From: an uncultured bacterium
Lineage (GTDB): Bacteria > Hydrogenedentota > Hydrogenedentia > Hydrogenedentales > Hydrogenedentaceae
Assembly (NCBI GenBank): GCA_937124615.1
Contig: CAKZKR010000063.1
Span: forward strand, 1 to 64,000
Direction: 5' to 3'
DNA length: 64,000 nt
The notes under the pieces are model-generated. The model was not told the DNA's origin, searched no databases, and saw nothing but the letters and a program-made list of their open reading frames with translations. The position numbers and the translations under genes are program-made. Of this stretch, positions 27,270-35,724 are shown one piece after another; the first letter of the stretch is position 1; each line of letters starts with the position of its first letter.

Positions 27270-27698
27270 TTACTCCTCGTCCTCCTCTTCCTCTGCAATA
27301 CTCTTGGAAATAGGGACAAGGTTTTCATCTTTATCTGATTGTTGTCCATAGCCGGCTTCCAACTCCTGCCGACGCTGTGCCTGTTCTGCTTCCAATCTGA
27401 GTGTTTTCTCATCAAAGTAAACGACAATGTAGCGAATGATTTGTTCGCTGAGACGGAAATAATTTTCCAGTCGCGCTATGAAGTTGGGGGAAGATTGGAA
27501 GCGTATCAGGATATAGATACCCTCCGAAAATTTCTTGACGGTATAAGCCAATCTCCGCCGACCCCATACTTCGGAGCGCACAATAGCCCCTCCGCTCTTC
27601 GTGACCAAATTCTCGGTCTCGCGGGCTATTGCCTGGATGTTATCGTCCTCCACATCAGGTCTGACGATAAACAGCGCTTCGTAAGTTCGTAATGACAT
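27270..27698 (-). CDS. rpsF: 30S ribosomal protein S6
   Basis: A 142-residue S6 protein (MSLRTYEALFIVRPD, then VWGRRRLAYTVKKFSEGIYILIRF and the RLSEQIIRYIVV motif), with a charged C-terminal extension ending in glutamate-rich EEEEDEE. First gene of the ribosomal/replication cluster, with GAGGAGT about 6 nt before the ATG. It binds S18, encoded two genes downstream. Confidence 0.95.
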   Translation of the reverse strand: MSLRTYEALFIVRPDVEDDNIQAIARETENLVTKSGGAIVRSEVWGRRRLAYTVKKFSEGIYILIRFQSSPNFIARLENYFRLSEQIIRYIVVYFDEKTLRLEAEQAQRRQELEAGYGQQSDKDENLVPISKSIAEEEEDEE

Positions 27699-27751
27699 AC
27701 TTTACTCCTCATTACGGTTTGGGTTTTATAAATGGCCTTTTGGAAATTTAT

Positions 27752-27780
27752 ATTATAACAAAAACATATCTTTTAAACAA
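27752..27780 (-). promoter_or_regulatory. Candidate promoter of the rpsF-ssb-rpsR operon
   Basis: On the minus strand, TGTTATAAT (27760-27752) is an extended -10, with TTGTTT (27780-27775) 17 nt upstream as a partial -35. It leaves a leader of about 47 nt before rpsF. Confidence 0.5.
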
Positions 27781-27893
27781 ATTAGAGAAATCCAAATATT
27801 AGGATTAGAATAAGGCCATTCTATATTCTTATTATTAAAGGGAATAGATGATGTATAATTACAACCAATAATACTTTTAAGGATTGCTTAGAA

Positions 27894-28829
27894 GTGAATA
27901 TAATTAGAGTAATACCGCATTTAACTTTAATCTTTCTTTTTATGTTTCTGTCCTGTGAAACAATGCCATACAATAGAAGTCATAAAAAAATAAAATTAAT
28001 ATTCCCCGTGAATGTGAATCAATGGTCTCTGGTGAAACCGGTTCCGGATCGGTATGATGCGGAGACGCTTTTTGATTATATTGATGGGAATGCAGAAGTA
28101 TATCGTTCATTAGGTGTTCAAGAAGTTTGGGCGTACCGTTGGACAAATCCTCAGCAGGTAGAGATATTTATGGATATTTTTGATATGGGTGATTCTGCCT
28201 CGGCTTATGGGGCTTATCACCACGATATCCGTGACCAGAAAGATATAGGATTGGGTGTAGAATCAGAAGGAATGAATAATTCTCTTGCCTTTTGGAAGGA
28301 CCGCTATTTTGTATCCATTGTTGGAATGGGTGATTCGCCAGCATTGAGCCAGACCGTGATAGAGTTGGGGAAAATAATTGACCGTCAGATTCCTAAAAAA
28401 GGGAAACCGCCTGAGATTACACAGATACTTCCCGAAAGAGGGCAAGTTAAAAGTCATATTCATTATTTCAAGAATTATGATCTCCTAAAAGTGCATTATT
28501 TTATTACAGATGAAAATATATTAGAATTAGGTCAAGGCGAGGAGGGAATTCTGGTTCGTTATTTTCTCCCTGATTTGGATGAACGATTTCAAATAATTAT
28601 TGTCCGCTATAAAAATGAGAAAAAAGCTTCTATTGTTAGCCGGAAATTTAAAAATCTTCTCGATATATCATTGCAAGGAACAGATGGAAAAGACAAAAGT
28701 GAGAAATTTGGTTTTAATTCTATAGTGATTCATTCCTTCAAAGAATATCTCATATTAGTTACAGATTGGAAGATTAAAGACACAGCGAATATGTATTTAA
28801 GAGAGATAGAACAAAGAATAAAACGATAG
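27894..28829 (+). CDS. DUF6599-like lipoprotein
   Basis: A 311-residue protein starting at GTG 27894, with AAGGA 10 nt upstream and TATAAT at 27854-27859. The signal peptide ends in FLSC, a lipobox, so the mature protein is probably lipid-anchored. The segment YDAETLFDYIDGNAEVY and FDMGDSASAYGAYHHD resemble the DUF6599 family, whose function is unknown. The family call is from memory of motif patterns. It lies 11 nt before a Tat-exported DUF362 gene, so the pair probably works together in the periplasm. Confidence 0.7.
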   Translation: MNIIRVIPHLTLIFLFMFLSCETMPYNRSHKKIKLIFPVNVNQWSLVKPVPDRYDAETLFDYIDGNAEVYRSLGVQEVWAYRWTNPQQVEIFMDIFDMGDSASAYGAYHHDIRDQKDIGLGVESEGMNNSLAFWKDRYFVSIVGMGDSPALSQTVIELGKIIDRQIPKKGKPPEITQILPERGQVKSHIHYFKNYDLLKVHYFITDENILELGQGEEGILVRYFLPDLDERFQIIIVRYKNEKKASIVSRKFKNLLDISLQGTDGKDKSEKFGFNSIVIHSFKEYLILVTDWKIKDTANMYLREIEQRIKR

Positions 28830-28840
28830 GAGTCAGAACT

Positions 28841-29731
28841 ATGGTAAAGACAAGTCGTAGAACATTTTTGCAAACAGGGGCCTTAGGTACTGCATACCTT
28901 TTAACAATGCCCCATTGGCGTTCAGAATCGCAGTCCACACAAACAGGTGAGAAGTCTCGTGTCGTTTTGATTCGAGATGAAAACCTGCTGGACAATGAAG
29001 GAAATATCAACAAATCTGTTCTTGAAAAAATGGTTGATGAAGGGGTGAAAAACTTATTTCAGACAAAAACCCCCGAAGAAGCATGGGAAAAGGTTGTAAG
29101 ACCGGAAGATATTGTTGGTATCAAAAGTAATGTAGCGGGTCCTCCACGCACACCTGTTGAATTGGAAGATATATTAAAATCCAGAGTGGTATCCTCAGGT
29201 GTTCCCTTAGATAAGGTTTCTGTAGATGACCGTGGAGTCCTTCGCAATCCCATTTTTAAAAATAGCACAGCTTTAATTAATGTGCGTCCCATGAGGACAC
29301 ACCACTGGTCCGGAGTTGGAAGTTTGGTAAAAAATTATATTATGTTCTCAGAAAAGCCGCCAAGTTGGCATGCGGATTCCTGTGCAAACCTTGCGGGATT
29401 GTGGGATTTACCTATCGTCAAAGGAAAGACACGGCTGAATATTCTTGTCATGATAACACCTCTTTTTCATGGAAAGGGTCCCCATCACTACAATAAAGAA
29501 TACACATGGAACTATCAGGGGCTGGTTATTGGAGTGGACCCTGTTGCCTGTGACGCCACAGGACTGCGTATTTTTAAAGCGAAAAGATTACAATATTTCG
29601 GGAATGAACAGCCTTTTGCTGTTTCTCCTCATCATATTCAGGTTGCTCAGGATAAGTATCATCTGGGTAATGCAGATGAGAACCGTATTGAGTTGGTAAA
29701 ATTAGGTTGGGAAGACGGTGTTTTAATCTGA
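28841..29731 (+). CDS. DUF362 domain protein with twin-arginine signal
   Basis: A 296-residue protein. It opens with a Tat signal (SRRTFLQTGALGTAYLL), so it is probably exported folded. The rest matches DUF362: VVLIRDENL, RPEDIVGIKSNVAGPP, TALINVRPMRTHHWSGVGSLVKNYI and VDPVACDATGLRIF. DUF362 proteins often occur beside iron-sulfur proteins, but no such motif is seen here, and the activity is unknown. RBS AGGAG lies 8 nt before the ATG. Its stop codon falls inside the 9-bp repeat shared with the converging Nudix gene. Confidence 0.8.
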   Translation: MVKTSRRTFLQTGALGTAYLLTMPHWRSESQSTQTGEKSRVVLIRDENLLDNEGNINKSVLEKMVDEGVKNLFQTKTPEEAWEKVVRPEDIVGIKSNVAGPPRTPVELEDILKSRVVSSGVPLDKVSVDDRGVLRNPIFKNSTALINVRPMRTHHWSGVGSLVKNYIMFSEKPPSWHADSCANLAGLWDLPIVKGKTRLNILVMITPLFHGKGPHHYNKEYTWNYQGLVIGVDPVACDATGLRIFKAKRLQYFGNEQPFAVSPHHIQVAQDKYHLGNADENRIELVKLGWEDGVLI

Positions 29732-30211
29732 CGGGTCGGACGGGTCCGACAAGTCAGACGGATTGGACTTTTTTACCCATTCTTTGGCGCGTCGGATGAA
29801 ATGCTTCTCAGAGGGGTAAGTCAGCATCTCTTCTGCAGATTCCAGAGGTACCCAGATAGGATAAAATCGTGCTTCCTCTTCACATGTAGGAGTAGGGGGT
29901 CCTTTTTTATTTGGGTCTGTTTTCATAAGGAAGTAATGTTCCATCCGAACAATATTTTTTCCACGATATTTAAATTCGCTCAAGTCGTATCCTAAGTCTG
30001 AAATAATTTCTGTTTCCCAGTATCCGCTCTCTTCTCCTACTTCGCGTTGGGCACATTGTTCATGTGTTTCACCGCTATCAACATGTCCTTTTGGAAGTCG
30101 TATCTCATGTATCCACTTATCGTTACGGACTACATCTCTCTCCAATAAAAGAACTCGCTTCTGATTATCAATAACGACTCCTCCAGCAACGAGGATTCTT
30201 TTTCGGCCCAT
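29723..30211 (-). CDS. Nudix hydrolase
   Basis: A 162-residue Nudix protein with the full Nudix box GHVDSGETHEQCAQREVGEESG (about 41-62), which binds Mg2+ and hydrolyses nucleoside diphosphate-linked compounds. It begins MGRKRILVAGGVVID. The specific substrate is not evident. The last 14 residues are a Ser-Asp-Pro repeat (SNPSDLSDPSDPSD) produced by a 9-bp DNA repeat that runs through the stop region, so the C-terminus appears to have been extended by insertion of the repeat. It converges with the DUF362 gene and overlaps it by 9 nt. Confidence 0.88.
   Translation of the reverse strand: MGRKRILVAGGVVIDNQKRVLLLERDVVRNDKWIHEIRLPKGHVDSGETHEQCAQREVGEESGYWETEIISDLGYDLSEFKYRGKNIVRMEHYFLMKTDPNKKGPPTPTCEEEARFYPIWVPLESAEEMLTYPSEKHFIRRAKEWVKKSNPSDLSDPSDPSD
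29727..29758. repeat. Palindromic 9-bp repeat cluster (TCnGACnnG)
   Basis: Units TCTGACGGG, TCGGACGGG, TCCGACAAG and TCAGAC lie at 29727, 29736, 29745 and 29754. Together they form a nested inverted repeat: TCTGAC...TCGGAC GG GTCCGA...GTCAGA. It lies at the convergent end of the DUF362 and Nudix genes and supplies both the DUF362 stop region and the Nudix C-terminal tail. A related unit pair occurs at 44244-44261. Confidence 0.85.
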
Positions 30212-30244
30212 CTATTTAACCTTTGAAAAATGTTATTGTAAAGA

Positions 30245-30289
30245 AGAAAGGTATCTTTCATTCTCTACAAAAAAGAAAGATACCTTTCT
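30245..30289 (-). terminator. Perfect 15-bp inverted repeat downstream of the DUF2961 gene
   Basis: AGAAAGGTATCTTTC (30245-30259) and its exact reverse complement (30275-30289) flank a 15-nt loop, just past the DUF2961 stop on the minus strand. Each arm is itself nearly palindromic (GAAAG...CTTTC). The sequence after it (TCTTTACAAT on the minus strand) is only weakly T-rich, so an intrinsic terminator is likely but not certain. Confidence 0.6.
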
Positions 30290-30301
30290 GATAAAATCGA
30301 T

Positions 30302-31792
30302 TTATTCTACTTTAATGCAGTCCAGTCCTGCCATATAATTAGTGGATTTTTCATTTTTGCCAACGATTCTTAATTCGAGGGTATTTTGACCTTCAACTAA
30401 TTTTGCCGTGAACTGTATTGACGCCCGGACTACTTTTCCTTCATTATAACCATCCCATTCTGCTACCTTTTGATTATTGACCCATAGTTGCACCATTCCA
30501 TAATCCGGGGCTTTGGTATACCATAGAGTTACCTTCTTTTCGCCAGCTATATCTGAAGGCACATCCACTGTCGCAGCATAATTTTTTGGGGCTTCGGGTT
30601 TAAACCATAACTGTTTTCCATTACTCCATTCATTTCCAAACCCCGTCAAATCCTGTTCAACCACGGTGTCATCGGCATTCCGAAAAGCAACCAATCCCCC
30701 TTCGAGTTCAAAAGCACCGGGTTCAAAATAAGTTGCTTGTTCGGTAAGTTTTTCCGGGAGTCTTTTTTCAGGTGGCGGTAATGGTTCAAATGCGACATGG
30801 GGTTCTGTCTGATACCAATAGGCTACGGAGCTGTAATCATCCGTTCGGGAATTGGGTTGTGCATCGTGTCCATGTTCAATGCTAACCCGAATTGATTTTT
30901 GGAAGGGAATGGGATCGAGAATGTGGAAACGATAAACATTCCATTTTTCCCCCCGCTTGTGTTCTCCGCGAAGTGGACATCCAAAGAATAGATAACTGAA
31001 CGCAGAACCGTAACACCAGGCACCACAGAAATAGTCCTCCGAACCTGTTCCATGTAAGGAGGGTTTTTCTTCACCATCTATGAAAAACATATCATCGCCT
31101 TCACCCCACCATCCATCAGCCCGGTTGTGGATTGATAAACTTACACCAACAAAATGACCCTTTCCTTGTGCTTCAAGAAAAGTGTAATTTTTCCCTTCTG
31201 TGCAAGGATATTCCTGTCTGTAATGAGCATGAAAACGAAGGGGAGTGTCTATAGAGTCATATTTGTTGTAATCAATATAATAATAGAAAGCACGACAGAC
31301 ATCGGTTCCTTCGTTTGTTATAGTTATGAGGGCCCTTTTTTCAAATGGCATATACCAGAAACAATTAAGAGCATTCGATGTTCCTATCTGTATTGGATAA
31401 CTACTGAAAGTGTAGTATTCACCATGTCCTAAACCAAAGAAATCGCCAATTGGAGATTCTACAGAGGGAGTTCCTTCCCCATCCCAATACATACGGAGTA
31501 CCAAATTTTTTAAGTGATATTTGTCTTTGCTAGCAATAGTAACCCAGATATGGGTAATGGCACCGGGACCTTCTATTTTTGCTAATGTTCGGGTTTCACC
31601 AATTGCAATGGGTTGTTCCTGCATTCCGTCTGCATTACCACCTGTGCGGTCGTAACTGGATACGCGATGGGCTGTATAATTTTTAACTTCAGAGAGATTT
31701 TGCATAAGAGATGTTGGAGATGCGGTGACTGTAAGGGCAATCGTGTACACCAAAAAAATTACAAGTAGATATATATTTTTTTTGCAACTCAT
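30302..31792 (-). CDS. DUF2961 (GH172-type) secreted glycoside hydrolase-like protein
   Basis: A 496-residue protein with a signal peptide (about 1-25) and a DUF2961 domain: YDRTGGNADGMQEQPIAIGETRTLAKIEGPGAITHIWV, then RMYWDGEGTPSVESPIGDFFGLGHGEYYTFSSYPIQI, and GTGSEDYFCGAWCYG. DUF2961 is now classed as glycoside hydrolase family 172, which acts on fructofuranosides or arabinofuranosides. A C-terminal beta-sandwich (about 375-496) ends KNEKSTNYMAGLDCIKVE, like a carbohydrate-binding or carbohydrate-contact domain. It is probably secreted or periplasmic. It stands alone, with the M20 peptidase gene 212 nt upstream on the same strand. Confidence 0.85.
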   Translation of the reverse strand: MSCKKNIYLLVIFLVYTIALTVTASPTSLMQNLSEVKNYTAHRVSSYDRTGGNADGMQEQPIAIGETRTLAKIEGPGAITHIWVTIASKDKYHLKNLVLRMYWDGEGTPSVESPIGDFFGLGHGEYYTFSSYPIQIGTSNALNCFWYMPFEKRALITITNEGTDVCRAFYYYIDYNKYDSIDTPLRFHAHYRQEYPCTEGKNYTFLEAQGKGHFVGVSLSIHNRADGWWGEGDDMFFIDGEEKPSLHGTGSEDYFCGAWCYGSAFSYLFFGCPLRGEHKRGEKWNVYRFHILDPIPFQKSIRVSIEHGHDAQPNSRTDDYSSVAYWYQTEPHVAFEPLPPPEKRLPEKLTEQATYFEPGAFELEGGLVAFRNADDTVVEQDLTGFGNEWSNGKQLWFKPEAPKNYAATVDVPSDIAGEKKVTLWYTKAPDYGMVQLWVNNQKVAEWDGYNEGKVVRASIQFTAKLVEGQNTLELRIVGKNEKSTNYMAGLDCIKVE

Positions 31793-32004
31793 ATTTTAGT
31801 TCCTTCTTGGTTTTAGAATTATATTTAATTTCATGCTAACATTTTACAGAATTTAGAATATTCATTCAAATACCCTGATAGGACTATTTTTTGATAAGGA
31901 TTATTATTTGGGTGGAGATATTCGGGGGTAAACGGAATCATAAAATTGAATATAGAAGCATGGAATTAGAAAGGGATTATTTGAATTAAAATCTTTAGAT
32001 ACAG

Positions 32005-33504
32005 TTAGGGAGATAGTTTCCCGACATTCTTAAGAATGCGTATATAGAATTCTATTCCATTCATATAGTTATCAATCTGCAACCGTTCATTTATGCCATG
32101 TATAAGTTTTAAGTCTTCGCTTGTAAACTTTAGAGGTTGGAAACGATAAAGGTTTTTTGCCACACCTACATAGTTTACGGAGTCTGTCCCACCTAAAGTC
32201 AGGGCACAGGCAATGGGAATATCTCCCCACACTTCACGAATGGTATTTGTGATAGCCTTATATCCTTCTCCATTTCGGTCCGAAACAGGACTGGCTTCGT
32301 CTGTTTTTTCGGGAGAGAATTGTTTTATTTGAATTCGATTGTTATTAATAATTTTGCGGATGTATTCTGTAACTTTTTCGGTTGTATCCCCGGGAAAGAG
32401 GCGGATATTAATAACTGTGCGAGCATTTGTGGGTAGAACATTTTCTTTTTCACCTGCATGGAATAGGGTAGGAGCAAATGTGGTTCGCAAGGCGGCGTCA
32501 GCATTGGGAATACTTGAAAAGATGTTAGTGAGTATCGATTCAAAAAGCCAAAGATTTGCACATACCATCCGCATATGGAAGTTCATATACGGGGATAGGT
32601 CTTCCAACATCCATCGCATAGGTCCTGCTAATTTTGCGGGCATGGGGTTTTGTTCTATTTTACATATTGCATTAGCAAGGATTCCAATAGCGGTTTTATC
32701 TGTTGGAACAGAGGAGTGCCCCCCTTGAGTTGTTACGGATAGTTCTAGTGATAAATATCCTTTTTCCGCTATTCCGATAAGTGCGACAGGACTGTCAATT
32801 CCCGGTATGATCCCCTCATTGATAGCCATCCCCTCGTCAAGACTAAATTCGGGGAACATCCCTCGTTCTTTCAGGAGTTCTGCTATTTTTTTGGCGCCGT
32901 TTCTGCCCCCAACTTCCTCATCATGCCCGAAAGCAAACAATAATGTTCTCTCGGGCTGATAACCTTGCTGAACCCAATAATTAACAGATTCCAGCAATCC
33001 AATGACACCACATTTTACATCAATGGCCCCTCGCCCCCAAATATAATCTTCTGCCACTACGCCAGCAAAGGGTGGATATTTCCATTGGTCTTCTGTTTCT
33101 TGTTCCACGGGTACAACATCATAATGGGCTAAAAATAACGCAGGTGATATTGATGGATTTTTACCTTCCCAGGTGAATAGCAAACTATATTCATTAACAA
33201 TATCTCTTTTTAAGGTCGTGTGAACCTGTGGGAATGTTTCTTCCAGATACTGGATAAAATTTTTATATTCTTCCCAATTGTTTTTTTCTGCTTCCTGAAA
33301 CGAAATGGTTTTAAAAGTAAGGGCTTTTGCCAAACGTTGTGCATATTCCTGCTTATCTGCTAACGAGATACTTTCTTTCCCTTTAGCAGGAGTAGCCTTT
33401 TTCCATAGGGCTTGTTCTGTTCGAAAAAGAACGACACCGGTTAGTATTAATGTAATGAAGAAAACAATAAAAACTGAATAAACAAAATATTTTTTCATAT
33501 ACAA
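32005..33504 (-). CDS. M20 family metallopeptidase, membrane-anchored (PM20D1-like)
   Basis: A 499-residue zinc peptidase with an N-terminal membrane helix (6-27), so the catalytic part faces the periplasm. Metal ligands and catalytic residues are seen: H127 and D129 (LAHYDVVP), D162 (GRGAIDVKCG), catalytic E196 and ligand E197 (GHDEEVGG), and a late His (DLKLIHGINERL). The dimerisation domain lies in the middle (about 270-370). It resembles the PM20D1/carboxypeptidase S group of amidohydrolases. AAGGA lies 8 nt before the first ATG, which decides that start over the ATG two codons later. Confidence 0.9.
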   Translation of the reverse strand: MYMKKYFVYSVFIVFFITLILTGVVLFRTEQALWKKATPAKGKESISLADKQEYAQRLAKALTFKTISFQEAEKNNWEEYKNFIQYLEETFPQVHTTLKRDIVNEYSLLFTWEGKNPSISPALFLAHYDVVPVEQETEDQWKYPPFAGVVAEDYIWGRGAIDVKCGVIGLLESVNYWVQQGYQPERTLLFAFGHDEEVGGRNGAKKIAELLKERGMFPEFSLDEGMAINEGIIPGIDSPVALIGIAEKGYLSLELSVTTQGGHSSVPTDKTAIGILANAICKIEQNPMPAKLAGPMRWMLEDLSPYMNFHMRMVCANLWLFESILTNIFSSIPNADAALRTTFAPTLFHAGEKENVLPTNARTVINIRLFPGDTTEKVTEYIRKIINNNRIQIKQFSPEKTDEASPVSDRNGEGYKAITNTIREVWGDIPIACALTLGGTDSVNYVGVAKNLYRFQPLKFTSEDLKLIHGINERLQIDNYMNGIEFYIRILKNVGKLSP

Positions 33505-33545
33505 ATATCCTTTTAGTAAATATGTTTTTTCCCTAAGGGATTGTT

Positions 33546-34418
33546 TTACACATCAATACCAACGGCCCAGCCAAAGTTTTGTGCTAATCGTTTCATAAAC
33601 CCTAACTTCTTCTTAGGTTCAATGGCTGGGGCTTGATAGAATAGTCGTTGTGAGATTGCTTCAATACAACGGCTCGCAGGAGCATTCGGGTATGTAATGA
33701 AGAAAGGTTGACTTTGCATAATGGATTGATTTACATATGTATCCCGGACGATATGTCCAAGATAAATCAGTCCTCGTCCTAAATACTGTTGTGCTACATT
33801 TGTTAGTTTTGTAGCGACTGCTTGTGCCTGAGCAGAATTAAGCACCATATTTACAACCAGTTTTATAACAGCATCATTCCTTTGGTAGTGAATGGTTTTA
33901 AGCATCGCATAGGCATCCACGATTGCGGAAGGTTCCGGTGTCGTTACTAAAAGGACCTCGTCTGCAGATGTGCAAAATGAGACCGTATTTTTACCAATGC
34001 CGGCCATTGTATCCAGTAGTAAAAAATCACTCCGTTCACAAAGTGATAGTAATGCTTCTACAAGTCGTTCACGGTCGCGGTCTACAAGGTCTGCTATCCG
34101 GGAAAGGCCCGATGATCCCGGAACTACTTCCAAACCTAAGGGTGCTTTTATTACGACCTCTTCTAATTTTTTGCTTCCTTCAATTACATGAGCAAGGTTA
34201 TAAAAAGAATGCAAGCCCATTAAAACCTCGACATTTCCCAATCCTAAGTCTGTGTCCACAAGGACCACGCGGGCTCCTTGTGTAGCAAGTGCAAGGGCAA
34301 GGTTTACACTAACACTTGTTTTACCTACTCCGCCTTTGCCACTGGTGATGGCAATGACTCTACATTGCTTTTTTGTTTGTCCTGCTAATTTTCTTAATTT
34401 TTCTGCTTGGTCAGCCAC
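33546..34418 (-). CDS. flhG: FlhG (FleN/YlxH) MinD-like ATPase
   Basis: A 290-residue ParA/MinD-type ATPase that controls flagellar number and placement. The deviant Walker A is SGKGGVGKTSVSVNLALALA, followed by VDTDLGLGNVEVLMGL. Its N-terminus MADQAEKLRKLA contains the DQAxxLR motif that stimulates the FlhF GTPase in studied systems. The C-terminal amphipathic tail (KKKLGFMKRLAQNFGWAVGI) suits membrane association. It overlaps flhF by 8 nt and closes the flagellar operon. Confidence 0.93.
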   Translation of the reverse strand: MADQAEKLRKLAGQTKKQCRVIAITSGKGGVGKTSVSVNLALALATQGARVVLVDTDLGLGNVEVLMGLHSFYNLAHVIEGSKKLEEVVIKAPLGLEVVPGSSGLSRIADLVDRDRERLVEALLSLCERSDFLLLDTMAGIGKNTVSFCTSADEVLLVTTPEPSAIVDAYAMLKTIHYQRNDAVIKLVVNMVLNSAQAQAVATKLTNVAQQYLGRGLIYLGHIVRDTYVNQSIMQSQPFFITYPNAPASRCIEAISQRLFYQAPAIEPKKKLGFMKRLAQNFGWAVGIDV

Positions 34419-35724
34419 GATTTCTCTTTCCTTCTATTAGTAATTCAACAATTCCGCCCGGGGTTGCCAGAGTAAAATCATCGGGGACATTTTGACCGTG
34501 TGTTAAGTAACCCACAGGCAGACCTGTTTCTAAAATTAAACTTAACATTGAGCCAAAACGGCGTGTTTCATCTAATTTTGTAAAAATAAGACTGGTAGGA
34601 CCGAGCGATGAAAAACCTGCAACATTATATCTCAAATCCTCCAGAGGTGTATGTGCTCCAAGAACAAGAATGGTTTCATACGGTTTAATCACTTGCAATA
34701 TTTCATGAAGTTCCCGGACCTGTCGTGTATTGAAAGGACTATTGCCCGCAGTATCCATAAATACCAGGTCGTACTTTGAATATTCTTGCAAGGTTTCCCA
34801 TGCAGTCTTTTTGTCGTCAATAATCTTCAAGGGAACACCAATTATTTGCGCATAGATTTTTAACTGTTCCGTTGCCCCGACGCGATAGGTATCCGTAGAA
34901 GCGAGGGCCGTGCGTACTTTTTCATGTATTGCATAATGGGCTGATATTTTAGCCAATGATGTTGTTTTCCCAACTCCTGTGGGTCCACAAAAGACTACCC
35001 ATCGAGGAACACCACTGCAAACAGGAATTCCGTTTGTAGTGGTAATTCGTTTTCTTAATTCTAAAGCCAACCGTTCAATAAAGATTTTAGAGTCACGGGC
35101 ATGTTCGGGACTCATATTTTGGATAACAGCATGGATTAATTCTGCTGATAATCGTTTTGACATACCCTGTTGAACAAGGTCCTTATAAAAAGGAATAATT
35201 TCATGAGGGACACCTGCAGGGGTTGTTTCCACAGAAATAACCTGTAAAAGTTCGCGTATCTCCCGCAATGCTTTTACAATATCTACGCCTGGTTGGGACT
35301 CTCGTAATTTCTCTTTGGGGAAGGGAACAACAGGAACCTCTATTTCACCGGAGACTTTTGCCTGCGGGGGAACAGGATTCTCAATCTCTGTTATAGGCTT
35401 TTGCTTCAATCGTTGCTGTGTTTCCCGAATAATTCGTTCAAACTCTTCTATCTTTTTCTTTTTTGATTCATCCTGAAGGTTCGTGGGTGCCGAATGTTCA
35501 AGGTATTTTTTTTCAGCAATGGACTTCTTTCGTTCCTCTAATAGGTTCTGTTCCGGTACCGAAACGGTTACTTCATAAAATTTTTGTCCTAACCAACCGC
35601 GTATCCCTTTTTCACGAATTTCTTGTGTTCCGATAACAACAGCCTGCGGTCCGAAAAGTTCGTGAATTTTATTTGCAACCTCACTCAGATGTTTGCAGCG
35701 TATTTTAAAAAATTTGTTTCCCAT
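34411..35724 (-). CDS. flhF: FlhF, SRP-type GTPase for flagellar placement
   Basis: A 437-residue protein with a basic B domain (about 1-150), a short helical N domain and the G domain with GPTGVGKTTSLAKISA (about 232-247), DTAGNSPFN and TKLDETRRFG. It is an SRP/FtsY-family GTPase that marks the flagellar site and pairs with FlhG. Its start codon overlaps the flhA stop by one base (TAATG). The order flhA-flhF-flhG is the common one. Confidence 0.94.
   Translation of the reverse strand: MGNKFFKIRCKHLSEVANKIHELFGPQAVVIGTQEIREKGIRGWLGQKFYEVTVSVPEQNLLEERKKSIAEKKYLEHSAPTNLQDESKKKKIEEFERIIRETQQRLKQKPITEIENPVPPQAKVSGEIEVPVVPFPKEKLRESQPGVDIVKALREIRELLQVISVETTPAGVPHEIIPFYKDLVQQGMSKRLSAELIHAVIQNMSPEHARDSKIFIERLALELRKRITTTNGIPVCSGVPRWVVFCGPTGVGKTTSLAKISAHYAIHEKVRTALASTDTYRVGATEQLKIYAQIIGVPLKIIDDKKTAWETLQEYSKYDLVFMDTAGNSPFNTRQVRELHEILQVIKPYETILVLGAHTPLEDLRYNVAGFSSLGPTSLIFTKLDETRRFGSMLSLILETGLPVGYLTHGQNVPDDFTLATPGGIVELLIEGKRNRG

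Noticed and set aside
27699-27750. Possible S6:S18 ribosomal leader upstream of rpsF
   Set aside because: The leader is short and I see no supporting hairpin, so there is no basis to call it.
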